The notes below the pieces were generated by a model. The model worked only from the letters and a program-made list of their open reading frames with translations, was not told where the DNA came from and ran no database searches. A stretch of DNA of 64,000 nucleotides from contig NZ_MDGP01000001.1 in NCBI RefSeq assembly GCF_001747095.1, positions 293,001-357,000 on the forward strand, given 5' to 3'. Both the position numbers and the translations under genes were made by a program. Source of the DNA: Roseivirga sp. 4D4. GTDB lineage: Bacteria; Bacteroidota; Bacteroidia; Cytophagales; Cyclobacteriaceae. Within the stretch, counting starts at the first letter, position 1; every line of letters begins with the position of its first letter. Positions 25,750 to 33,505 of the stretch are shown here, one piece after another.

Positions 25750-26706
25750 ATGGCTAGTTACAAGCTATATGATGTATTAAATGCTAAGACAAAGGTCTGC
25801 TATACATCCTATGCTTACAATACACCTTCTTTCTTAGCAACTAACAACCAGTTTACGAAACATCATTTCTATTGGGTGAATGATGTCATCGGAGAGGCTC
25901 ACGGACATGTGGCGTTCTCCATTGTAGATGAGATTGCTTATAGCCCTCACAAACTTCCTTTTGGTGGCATAGAGTTATCTGAGAAATTAAACAAAGCTGA
26001 AATAAATAGCTTTTTGGAGGCTGTTGAAGGTGAGCTTGAAGAAACGGGAGTTAAAGCTGTCAGGATTCACCAAGCTCCTAATGCCTATGCTGATCACTCT
26101 ATGATCAGTGATTGTTTAATAGACTTGGGTTATGACATCATCCAGAACAGAATCTTCCATACCATTTCAGTCGATGAGTCAGACTTGTATGATCGCATGC
26201 ACAAAATGGAGCAGCGAAAGATCAAGAAATGCATTGATGGTGGAGCGACATTTAAAGAGGTAAAGCGAGATAAAAAGAAGGTGTTTCAGTGGATCAATAG
26301 GTTTAGAGATTTGGACTACAAGCCACCTTCAATGACCTGGGCAGATCTCGAAAACACTAATGCACTTAACCCTAAAATGTACCGTGTCTTTGCCGTCTAC
26401 ATGGATGAGTTCATGCTTGCAGCCACTGTAGTTGTTATGGTGAATGATGAAAGTGTTTATCATTTTATGCCGGCAAGCGATGTTGATTTCCGACACTATA
26501 AAAAGTTCAGTCCCATGGTATTTTTGGTAGACAATTTGTACAAGTGGTGTCAGCGTAATGGTATTAAGACACTTGATCTTGGTACTTCATATGTAGACAT
26601 GAAGATGAAAACCTCACTGTCCAAGTTCAAAGAGAATATCGGAGGTAAGCCTACTGAGGCTAAGAGTTGGGAGAAAGAGTTAAACCTTAAAAATCCAGGG
26701 ATTTGA
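25750..26706 (+). CDS. FemAB/GNAT-like acyltransferase of glycan operon
   Basis: 318 aa. The C-terminal half (about 150-300) has the FemAB/GNAT-like pattern: MHKMEQRKIKKCIDGGATFK, KVFQWINRFRDL, FMLAATVVVMVNDESVYHFM and IKTLDLGTSYVDMKM. Such proteins transfer acyl or amino-acyl groups to sugars or peptidoglycan-like acceptors. Placed between the FdtA-like gene (contiguous) and a flippase whose TTG start overlaps its TGA. I infer it modifies an aminosugar of the glycan made here. Confidence 0.65.
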   Translation: MASYKLYDVLNAKTKVCYTSYAYNTPSFLATNNQFTKHHFYWVNDVIGEAHGHVAFSIVDEIAYSPHKLPFGGIELSEKLNKAEINSFLEAVEGELEETGVKAVRIHQAPNAYADHSMISDCLIDLGYDIIQNRIFHTISVDESDLYDRMHKMEQRKIKKCIDGGATFKEVKRDKKKVFQWINRFRDLDYKPPSMTWADLENTNALNPKMYRVFAVYMDEFMLAATVVVMVNDESVYHFMPASDVDFRHYKKFSPMVFLVDNLYKWCQRNGIKTLDLGTSYVDMKMKTSLSKFKENIGGKPTEAKSWEKELNLKNPGI

Positions 26707-27968
26707 AAAAGGAGTTTTTTAGAAGTTCTTCTTGGTCTTTTACCGCGGTTGCCTTCCGAGCATTAGGAGGCTTGGCTATCAATAAGCTCTTCGCTACTTT
26801 CTTGGGTACTCCGGGAATTACGCTTCTTTCTCATTTCCAGAATTTGACTGCCTTATTTACACAACTTCCCAGCGAAGGGGTGAACCGGAGTATCATGAAG
26901 TACTGGTCGGATCCGGAGACTGATGAGACAGAAAGACTAAGACTTTTCAAAACGGGCATTTGGGTAACGACAGTCATATTTGCAAGTACATTGGCAGTCT
27001 TGTATCTCAATTATCGGAGTTACTTTTTCGATCGATTTATCAATGAATACACGCCTCAACAGTTTCTTCTGATCTTTATTCCAGCGGTAGCTTTGATGCT
27101 ATTATCAGGCTACCTCAACTCAGTTATTTTGGCATTGAGAAGGGTAAAAGCATATGCACTGATCAATGTGTCTGGCCTAGTCATGCTAGTTGCCATAGTA
27201 TACTTCGGAGTTACCCACGGTACCATGGACCAAGCGCTACTCAGTTTTGCGATCGGCTATGGACTTATGTTTTTCAGTGCCTTGATTTATCTCATTTACC
27301 GAAGAAAAACGGTCCGTCTGGGTGTTGGCAGGCCTGATCTAAAGTCAATCAAGAAGATTGGTAAGTTCATCGCTATGGCAATTAGCGCGATTGCGCTTGG
27401 GAAACTACTAGATTTTGGGGTGAGGAATTATGTCATAGACCTTTATGGGCTCGATAGAACTGGACTTTGGCAATCTGTTGTAAAGATGTCGACCAGCTAC
27501 ATGCTTGTTTTCACCGGAACTGTGGGTGTGGTCTATTATCCAAAGATGGCTTCCTTGATCCATAAGCCACTGGAACTTAAACAGTATGTCTTGAAGGTGA
27601 TGGGTTTTGTAGCCTTTGTCTCATTGATCTGCTTGAGTGTTTACTATTTCAATAAAGAATTCATTTTAAAGATTTTCTTTGCCAATGGCTTCGAAAAAGC
27701 TGCCTACTTGGTACGTTATCAAGTCATCGGAGATTTCTTTGCTATTATTTCCTATTTACTGGCCTATTTATTGAGCGCCAGGGTACAGACCATGAGGTAC
27801 ATCGGTGCACAAGTAATTTCGGCAGCAATCTACCTGGGCCTTATTTCAGTCCTCATTGATCGGTATGACCTGGAAGCCCTTACCATTGCCTATATGTGGC
27901 GTTATATCGGTTTCTTCTTAATTCTTGTTTTGTTCAACAGACGAATGCTCTTTAGATGGAACCCCTAG
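26703..27968 (+). CDS. Wzx-type polysaccharide/O-antigen flippase
   Basis: 421 aa with about 11-12 hydrophobic segments; MVF/MATE-like start with SSWSFTAVAFRALGGLAINKLFATFLG and the later GKLLDFGVRNYVIDLYG. Would move an undecaprenyl-linked oligosaccharide across the inner membrane. The TTG start is accepted because it is fused to the TGA of the upstream gene (TTGA 26703-26706) and the hydrophobic fold begins at once. It overlaps the glycosyltransferase gene by 13 bp, indicating tight coupling. Confidence 0.82.
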   Translation: MKKEFFRSSSWSFTAVAFRALGGLAINKLFATFLGTPGITLLSHFQNLTALFTQLPSEGVNRSIMKYWSDPETDETERLRLFKTGIWVTTVIFASTLAVLYLNYRSYFFDRFINEYTPQQFLLIFIPAVALMLLSGYLNSVILALRRVKAYALINVSGLVMLVAIVYFGVTHGTMDQALLSFAIGYGLMFFSALIYLIYRRKTVRLGVGRPDLKSIKKIGKFIAMAISAIALGKLLDFGVRNYVIDLYGLDRTGLWQSVVKMSTSYMLVFTGTVGVVYYPKMASLIHKPLELKQYVLKVMGFVAFVSLICLSVYYFNKEFILKIFFANGFEKAAYLVRYQVIGDFFAIISYLLAYLLSARVQTMRYIGAQVISAAIYLGLISVLIDRYDLEALTIAYMWRYIGFFLILVLFNRRMLFRWNP

Positions 27969-28870
27969 TCAGCATCATCTGCATATCTTATAATCATGGC
28001 CCCTATATAAAGGAGGCCCTTGAGTCAGTATGGTCTCAGAATTACGAGAATATTGAGGTGATCATATTGGATGATGGCAGTACAGATAACAGTCAAGATG
28101 TTATTAAGGAAGCGATCGGGGATAGGGAGGTTTTGTTTATTGATCACAAAGTCAATGCCGGTTATACCAAAACCTTTAATGAGGGTTTGGCCTTGGCCAA
28201 GGGAGAGTACATAATTGATTTCGCTTTGGATGATATTATGTTGCCAAACTTTGTAAAGTCCGGTGTGGATCGTTTGAGCCAGGAGTCGAGCAAGACTGGA
28301 GTTATTTATTCAAATGCAGATTACATCGATGAATCATCAAAGGTCATTGGCAACCACAAAGAAACCTTGCTGGCCAAAGGAATGGTCAAAGAGTTTGTGG
28401 AGGGCGATGTGTTTGAAATGATATTAAGACGCTATTTCATCTGCACACCTACTATGATTATTAGACGAAAGGTCTTCGATCGTCTGGGAGGTTATGATGA
28501 GTCTTTGGCCTATGAAGACTTCGATTTCTGGGTGAGGTCATCTCGCTATTGGGATTATGCTTATCTGGATGAAGTGCATATGCAAAAGCGAAAGCTTGCT
28601 ACGAGTATGTCTGCGAATCGCTATCGTCATCAGCAAAATGAGATGTTGGCCTCTGTACTCGATGTCTGCAAAAAGGCTTTTCACCTTTGCAAGACCAAGT
28701 CTGAGTTAAAAGCACTAAAGGAAAGGCTCAACTATGAGTACAGACAATGCCTTAGAAATGAGGCCGAAGAATTGGCGCATGCCTATCAGGCATTATTAGG
28801 TCAAATGGGTGGTGGTACGGACCTTATCTCAAAGGCAGTGCGGTATTTCAAAAAGGACTTTACTCGATAA
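27956..28870 (+). CDS. Family 2 glycosyltransferase
   Basis: 304 aa, GT-A fold. VSIICISYNHGPYIKEAL opens the nucleotide-binding half, with ILDDGSTDNS and the nucleotide/metal site FALDDIMLP. The acceptor side has GGYDESLAYEDFDFWVR. A C-terminal helix (about 225-300) is polar, so it is a peripheral cytoplasmic enzyme. Sugar donor unknown. Last gene of the operon 24244-28870; no clear terminator follows. Confidence 0.88.
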   Translation: MEPLVSIICISYNHGPYIKEALESVWSQNYENIEVIILDDGSTDNSQDVIKEAIGDREVLFIDHKVNAGYTKTFNEGLALAKGEYIIDFALDDIMLPNFVKSGVDRLSQESSKTGVIYSNADYIDESSKVIGNHKETLLAKGMVKEFVEGDVFEMILRRYFICTPTMIIRRKVFDRLGGYDESLAYEDFDFWVRSSRYWDYAYLDEVHMQKRKLATSMSANRYRHQQNEMLASVLDVCKKAFHLCKTKSELKALKERLNYEYRQCLRNEAEELAHAYQALLGQMGGGTDLISKAVRYFKKDFTR

Positions 28871-28962
28871 TACCTAATCACATGTTTGGATAGTGTAATG
28901 ATGTTGTGATGCAACCGTCTTTTAAAAGCAGTGTCTTTTAAGCATCAAAAACTCAACCTTCC

Positions 28963-31350
28963 ATGCTATTCAACAACATCAGAACCATCCTCAGGTCACT
29001 CTTCAAGAACAAGTCTTATGCGATCCTTAATCTATTAGGTCTAACCTCAGGTCTTGTCGTATTTCTTCTCATTACCCTCTATACTCAGCAGGAGTTCAGC
29101 TATGATAAGTATCATTCAAAGGCTGATAGAATCTACCGCATCTACAAAGAGGATAATGGAAACTTCTATAAAGGTTCGAATAAGTATGCCGTAGTACCCA
29201 CTCCTTTGGCTCCTGCCATGAAGGATGACTATCCGCAGGTAGAGGACTTTTTTAGGATAGATTCATATGGAAACACGGTCATTCGAGCTGCAAATGAGGT
29301 GTATCTGGAGCCATCTATCCATGCTGTCGACCCCACGGTATTCCAAATATTGGATATTGAAGTGACACAGGGTGACGAAGCCACCATTCTCAAAGGCCTT
29401 AATGATGTAGCCATTTCCGAAGTCATCGCTATGAAATACTTTGGTAGAACCGATGTGATAGGCGAGACCATCAAGTTCAGGGATGAATTGCCACTTCAGA
29501 TTTCTGGAGTATTCAAGGAAATGCCGAAGAACTCCCATTTTGTAATTGATATAGCAATCAACCTAGAAGGCATTCTAACCGCTGATAATCGCAGAATGGA
29601 TAACTGGCAAAACAGTAATTTTTATGCTTTTGTATTGCTTAATGAAGGTACCGATGCATCGGCTTTAGAAGCGCGACTGCCAGAACTAAGAGCCAAGTAT
29701 GCCGATGATCCGATAGATGAAGATGGTCAGGAGTCCATCTATTATCTGCAAGCCCTGGGGGATATGCACTTTACCAAGGACGTCAACTTTGATATTGCAC
29801 CAAATGCCGATGCACAGGCCCTTTACATCTATATCGGAATCGCATTTATGATTCTCATAATTGCTGGCATCAACTATGTTAACCTGGCTACTGCTCGGGC
29901 GATCAACATGACCAAAGAGATTGGGATTAGGAAGGTGATCGGAGCGCTCAAATCTGATTTGATGATCCGTTTTATGATCGAGTCAGCTGTTTTAGTTTTT
30001 GTTTCTGTTCTACTTTCTGTTCTAGTCTTGTTGATGATTTTGCCGGCATTCTCCGTTTTCATTGACAAGGAAATCGGTATGGACTTCACCGCCCCAGAAT
30101 TATGGATATTGCTCGGTGTAGTAGGCATTGGTATGACTTTACTGTCGGGCATTTATCCTGCGCTTATGTTGTCCAGGTTTAAGCCGATCGCTGCCTTAAA
30201 AGGAAAGGGGCGAGCTGCAAAGGGAAATGCCGTATTCAGAAATGTATTGGTGGTATTCCAGTTTGCCATCTCCTGTGCCTTGATATTGAGCGCATCCGTC
30301 TTGACCAAACAACTCAATTTCATTCAAAACTTGGATACGGGCTATAGTCGTGATCAGGTCATAGTAATGGGTATTCGAGAGCGCGGAGACGGTATCAGAA
30401 ATAGAGTAGAGGTATTCAAGGATGAATTGAAGAAAATACCCGGGGTCAAGCATGTGACCTCGTCCAATTCATTGCCCAACAATATCAGCTCAAATGGTAC
30501 TGTGAATTGGGTAGGGCGGAAAAAGGATGAGAGAGTCGTGCTTTATACCAATGTGGCAGACGATGAATTTGTTGATCTATATGACCTAGAAATTGTGGAA
30601 GGTCGAAATTTTGATCTATCAATACCTTCAGATGAGAAGGCAGTACTCATCAACGAATCTGCTGTAAAAGCCTTGGGTTGGGAAGAACCCATTGGTATGC
30701 AAATGATGCGCTGGTTTGGAGATACAGGAACTGTTGTGGGTGTACTAAAAGATTTTCATGCACACTCGGTGCATCTGGAGATAGAACCCATTCGAATCTT
30801 TCATAGGGCAGGGCAGTACAATGTGTCCATCAAAATTGAAGGTACCAATATGAATGAGACGATTGCCGCCATTGAGGAGGTTTACGCTGGACTTAACACG
30901 GTCTATCCTTTTGAATATAATTTCTTCGATGATATTTTCGATAGGGCCTATCTCAGTGAGATGAAGACAGCAGAATTGGCCAATTGGTTTACAGGTTTGG
31001 CTATTCTTATCGCTTGCCTTGGTCTATATGGCTTGGCCGCACACAGAGTGCAGCATCGTATTAAGGAAGTTGGAGTCCGAAAGGTTTTAGGCGCTTCAGT
31101 AGGGAGAATCCTTTTACTCCTGTCAAGAGATTTTGGTTTGCTCTTGCTGATCGCTTTTTGTATTGCAGCCCCGATAGCCTACTTCGTAATGGAGGGTTGG
31201 CTCGATGGTTTTGCCTATCATACGAACATTAATATCCTGACATTCATATTGGCGCTTTTGATGATGGCAGTTGTTGCTGGTTTAACGGTTGGGTACAGAA
31301 CCTATCGCGCTGCAGTAAGGAATCCTGTTGAGGCGCTAAGAGAGGAGTGA
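28963..31350 (+). CDS. FtsX/MacB-type ABC transporter permease (two-module)
   Basis: 795 aa with the same two core/FtsX modules as the gene at 17048. Coupling motifs KEIGIRKVIGALKSDL and KEVGVRKVLGASVGRI. It is closer to the permease at 33502: both share the Y(Q/S)EFSYDxxH segment after the first helix, NSHF in the first periplasmic domain and the C-terminal DGFAYH. No ATPase beside it. Begins 92 bp past the glycan operon; followed at once by microsatellites. Confidence 0.9.
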   Translation: MLFNNIRTILRSLFKNKSYAILNLLGLTSGLVVFLLITLYTQQEFSYDKYHSKADRIYRIYKEDNGNFYKGSNKYAVVPTPLAPAMKDDYPQVEDFFRIDSYGNTVIRAANEVYLEPSIHAVDPTVFQILDIEVTQGDEATILKGLNDVAISEVIAMKYFGRTDVIGETIKFRDELPLQISGVFKEMPKNSHFVIDIAINLEGILTADNRRMDNWQNSNFYAFVLLNEGTDASALEARLPELRAKYADDPIDEDGQESIYYLQALGDMHFTKDVNFDIAPNADAQALYIYIGIAFMILIIAGINYVNLATARAINMTKEIGIRKVIGALKSDLMIRFMIESAVLVFVSVLLSVLVLLMILPAFSVFIDKEIGMDFTAPELWILLGVVGIGMTLLSGIYPALMLSRFKPIAALKGKGRAAKGNAVFRNVLVVFQFAISCALILSASVLTKQLNFIQNLDTGYSRDQVIVMGIRERGDGIRNRVEVFKDELKKIPGVKHVTSSNSLPNNISSNGTVNWVGRKKDERVVLYTNVADDEFVDLYDLEIVEGRNFDLSIPSDEKAVLINESAVKALGWEEPIGMQMMRWFGDTGTVVGVLKDFHAHSVHLEIEPIRIFHRAGQYNVSIKIEGTNMNETIAAIEEVYAGLNTVYPFEYNFFDDIFDRAYLSEMKTAELANWFTGLAILIACLGLYGLAAHRVQHRIKEVGVRKVLGASVGRILLLLSRDFGLLLLIAFCIAAPIAYFVMEGWLDGFAYHTNINILTFILALLMMAVVAGLTVGYRTYRAAVRNPVEALREE

Positions 31351-31354
31351 TTAA

Positions 31355-31402
31355 TTTGGGTATTGGGTATTGGGTATTGGGTATTGGGTATTGGGTATTG
31401 GG
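31355..31402 (+). repeat. Heptanucleotide microsatellite (TATTGGG)n
   Basis: Six perfect copies of TATTGGG at 31361-31402, preceded by a partial copy, begin 5 bp after the permease stop. Intergenic, so slippage would change spacing only. Confidence 0.9.
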
Positions 31403-31440
31403 GATGGCAAAATCTTGCTAAGTCCAAATTCGTTCCGTTC

Positions 31441-31513
31441 GCTAGAAGCTAGAAGCTAGAAGCTAGAAGCTAGAAGCTAGAAGCTAGAAGCTAGAAGCTA
31501 GAAGCTAGAAGCT
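31441..31513 (+). repeat. Heptanucleotide microsatellite (GCTAGAA)n
   Basis: About 10.4 perfect copies of GCTAGAA over 73 bp, ending exactly on the last base of the HD-domain gene's stop codon (minus strand). Confidence 0.95.
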
Positions 31514-32088
31514 CACTTCTGATAGAAATCGTCAACAAGCCCTTTGGCATAGTCCCAGGCAATTGCTGATCCTTCTTTGATCTTTTTCTTCTTGTCGATT
31601 ACTGTTTCGTAAGGCACATCGAATTCTCTCCAGGTGCCTCCATCATTTGAGGCATTCTGCATCATCGGAGCGAGCCTGTCCATGGCCTTGGCAAACTTCG
31701 CCTCGGCTGTTTCAGTAGCTTCAAATTCTTCCCAAATCGCGATTAATTCTTCAGCTTGCTCTTCAGGAAGTAGACCAAAAATTCTCTTTGCAGCCTTTAA
31801 TTCCTCTTCAGTATTATCATGGTTTTTCTTGGTATCGAAAAGGAAAGTGTCTCCTGCATCGATCTCCACGATATCGTGAATTAGGAGCATTTTGATCACT
31901 TTGAGTAAATCTACCTGCTCATTGCTTTGATTTGACATCACCAGGGCCATCATGGCCAAATGCCAACTATGTTCCGCATCGTTTTCATGTCGATCGCTAT
32001 TGAAAAGAGAGGTTTTACGCTCGATATATTTGAGCTTATCAATCTCCTTAATAAAGGAAATTTGTTTTTCGAAATCAGTATCTGCCAT
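31513..32088 (-). CDS. HD domain protein (YfbR/HDDC2-like 5'-nucleotidase)
   Basis: 191 aa. Metal-binding histidine and aspartate pattern of the HD superfamily: ENDAEHSWHLAMMAL, LLIHDIVEIDAGD and the distal KAMDRLAPMMQN. The order and spacing match YfbR/HDDC2-type 5'-deoxynucleotidases, which dephosphorylate dNMPs, cytoplasmic. The substrate is inferred. The stop codon touches the (GCTAGAA)n microsatellite. Confidence 0.85.
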   Translation of the reverse strand: MADTDFEKQISFIKEIDKLKYIERKTSLFNSDRHENDAEHSWHLAMMALVMSNQSNEQVDLLKVIKMLLIHDIVEIDAGDTFLFDTKKNHDNTEEELKAAKRIFGLLPEEQAEELIAIWEEFEATETAEAKFAKAMDRLAPMMQNASNDGGTWREFDVPYETVIDKKKKIKEGSAIAWDYAKGLVDDFYQK

Positions 32089-32167
32089 GATTGAGAGTAA
32101 CTTTCATTGTAATGGGAGCGAAGTTATAGAATGTTTTGAATTTGATTAATACTTAGCCTTTTTCTAG

Positions 32168-32197
32168 GGTCCTTCACTGATGTTCAGGAATGGAAGA
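32168..32197 (+). repeat. REP-like element, copy 1 (forward)
   Basis: Stem TCCT/AGGA, internal TC/TC loop, inner stem AC/GT with a four-base loop, then the tail ATGGAAG. Pairs tail-to-tail with copy 2. Confidence 0.75.
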
Positions 32198-32223
32198 GGG
32201 CTTGATTTAAAGGATAGCGCAGA

Positions 32224-32252
32224 TCTTCCTTCTCTGAGCGTAGCGAAGAGTC
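32224..32252 (-). repeat. REP-like element, copy 2 (inverted)
   Basis: Read on the minus strand: stem CTCT/AGAG, TC/TC, inner stem GC/GC with loop TAC, tail ending GGAAG. Confidence 0.75.
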
Positions 32253-32304
32253 TAATAAATTATCGATGATTAGTTAGATATATTTTAGAGGTTGACTCCT
32301 CATA

Positions 32305-32334
32305 GATCTTTCACTAGCGTTCAGGAAGAGGATA
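32305..32334 (+). repeat. REP-like element, copy 3 (forward, diverged)
   Basis: Stem TCTT/AGGA (one G-T pair), inner stem AC/GT with loop TAGC. The tail has lost GAAG. Confidence 0.65.
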
Positions 32335-32372
32335 TGGGCGAAAATGTGTTGCTATCCAAGGGAAATCACAAT

Positions 32373-32401
32373 GCTTCTTTCTCTGAGTGCAAGGAAGAGC
32401 C
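32373..32401 (-). repeat. REP-like element, copy 4 (inverted, diverged)
   Basis: Minus-strand stem CTCT/AGAG kept, inner stem partly lost, tail AAAGAAG kept. Confidence 0.65.
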
Positions 32402-32480
32402 TGCTAGCATCGGTTGTGTCGTCCACTTGAAAGAGGCTTTGGGTATTGCTAAATAACTGTCCAATCGTTGAAAAAAATTA

Positions 32481-32509
32481 GATCCTTCACTACATTCAGG
32501 AACAGAAGT
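32481..32509 (+). repeat. REP-like element, copy 5 (forward)
   Basis: Stem TCCT/AGGA; inner stem has one mismatch (AC/AT); tail ACAGAAG. 28 bp from copy 6. Confidence 0.7.
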
Positions 32510-32536
32510 ATGGTGCTTAATTTCTAGAGTGATTTG

Positions 32537-32565
32537 CCTTCTTTCTCTGAGCGCAGCGAAGAGTC
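32537..32565 (-). repeat. REP-like element, copy 6 (inverted), adjoining GIY-YIG gene
   Basis: Perfect form: stem CTCT/AGAG, TC/TC, GC/GC with loop TGC, tail AAAGAAGG. It ends 4 bp from the stop codon of the GIY-YIG gene. Confidence 0.8.
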
Positions 32566-32569
32566 TACG

Positions 32570-32911
32570 TCATACAAAGTCTCCTCTGTGGAAGGCATCT
32601 GATGGCGGCCATTCCATTATTTCTGAGTTAAGAAAGTCCCAATTAGGATTAAACTCCCTTATCAATTTTTCCTTTTTTGATCTTACCCAACCCTTGATTT
32701 CTTTTTCTCTTGCAATGGTATTCAGTACATATTTCGAATGTTCAAAGTACAAGAGGTTGTAGCAATGATACTTGCCAGCAAAAGTCTCAGGTTTACCTCT
32801 GTTTAGCCAATGCTCTGTGATTCTCTGCATTAGGTTGTCAGTGCGACCTGTATATAAAACCGTCTTCGTTTTGTTGGTAGTTATATAGACGTAGTATTCT
32901 CTGGAATCCAT
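32570..32911 (-). CDS. Single-domain GIY-YIG nuclease, flanked by REP-like elements
   Basis: 113 aa, a normal length for stand-alone GIY-YIG proteins. The signature strands are YYVYI and VLYTGRT, followed by the arginine of LMQRITEHW, KYHCYNLLYFE and the glutamate-containing helix AREKEIKGWVR with basic KKEKLI and FNPNWDFL. The family cuts DNA; cellular roles of the single-domain type are not settled. Its stop is 4 bp from inverted element copy 6 and its start 37 bp from forward copy 7, so elements bracket it head-to-head. Confidence 0.88.
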   Translation of the reverse strand: MDSREYYVYITTNKTKTVLYTGRTDNLMQRITEHWLNRGKPETFAGKYHCYNLLYFEHSKYVLNTIAREKEIKGWVRSKKEKLIREFNPNWDFLNSEIMEWPPSDAFHRGDFV

Positions 32912-32948
32912 GTGCTTTTTGATTCAAGATACTGAATAAAGTGCTTTA

Positions 32949-32977
32949 GATCCTTCACTACGTTCAGGAATGGAAGG
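32949..32977 (+). repeat. REP-like element, copy 7 (forward), upstream of GIY-YIG gene
   Basis: Perfect form: TCCT/AGGA, TC/TC, AC/GT with loop TAC, tail ATGGAAGG. Lies in the GIY-YIG 5' flank, in inverted orientation to copy 6. Confidence 0.8.
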
Positions 32978-33112
32978 AGAGAGGGTAAGACATAAAAAAA
33001 GCCAATTCCTGAGAGCCGGCCAATTGAAATGTGATCAATATGTTTTTCAGTTTGACCAGAGATCACTAAATACTTCAGTGGACTCGATGCTTAAAAATTC
33101 CAAAGATTTCCT

Positions 33113-33161
33113 CTCTTTTTAGAAACTAATTCTTATTATTGGAGTTAATTACCAAAAAGAG
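33113..33161. promoter_or_regulatory. 8-bp dyad upstream of the PadR gene
   Basis: CTCTTTTT (33113-33120) and AAAAAGAG (33154-33161) form an inverted repeat with a 33-nt spacer, ending 5 bp before the PadR start. A possible autoregulatory site; the long spacer makes it doubtful. Confidence 0.25.
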
Positions 33162-33166
33162 AACAA

Positions 33167-33505
33167 ATGAAAAAGCTGACACTAGGTGCATTCGAGGAGA
33201 TGGTTCTACTCACAGTGGGTGTGCTTCAAGATAATGCTTACGGGGTTACCATCAAGGCTGAACTTGAGGCGAATATGAAGAAGAATATTAGTCTGGGGGC
33301 ACTATATGCAGCTTTGCAGCGGCTCGAAGAAAAGAAATGGGTTAACTCACGCGTAGGAGGAATTACCGAAGAAAGAGGGGGGAGAAGAAAGCAATACTTT
33401 GATATTACTAAAGAAGGGGTGAAAGCGCTTAATGAGGTTCGTGCCATGAGAAATGAGCTCTTCGATCGTTTGCCTGCAAACAAGATTAAGTGGCTTGATA
33501 TATGA
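33167..33505 (+). CDS. PadR family transcriptional regulator
   Basis: 112 aa. Winged-helix PadR pattern: LGAFEEMVLLTVGVLQDNAYG, the recognition helix ISLGALYAALQRLEEKKWV and the wing RGGRRKQYFDITKEG. The C-terminal helix is short. Its ATGA overlap with the permease gene (33502-33505) shows that it controls or is co-expressed with that transporter; PadR plus permease pairs are common in Bacteroidota. Probably a repressor responding to a membrane-active compound. Confidence 0.92.
   Translation: MKKLTLGAFEEMVLLTVGVLQDNAYGVTIKAELEANMKKNISLGALYAALQRLEEKKWVNSRVGGITEERGGRRKQYFDITKEGVKALNEVRAMRNELFDRLPANKIKWLDI

Larger units (their letters stand above)
32089..32569. other. 481-bp gene-free region made largely of REP-like elements
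   Basis: No credible coding frame. It holds six of the seven REP-like elements in three tail-to-tail pairs (32168-32252, 32305-32401, 32481-32565). Outside those elements I see no other structure. Confidence 0.7.

Noticed and set aside
31441..31513. CRISPR array
   Set aside because: The repeat unit is 7 bp with no spacers; it is a microsatellite.
32996..33032. Terminator-like A run with GCCAATT repeats
   Set aside because: The two GCCAATT copies are direct, not inverted, and no minus-strand gene ends there.
32881..33066. 61-codon minus-strand frame upstream of GIY-YIG
   Set aside because: Runs through a REP-like element and overlaps the nuclease start; no coding signal.
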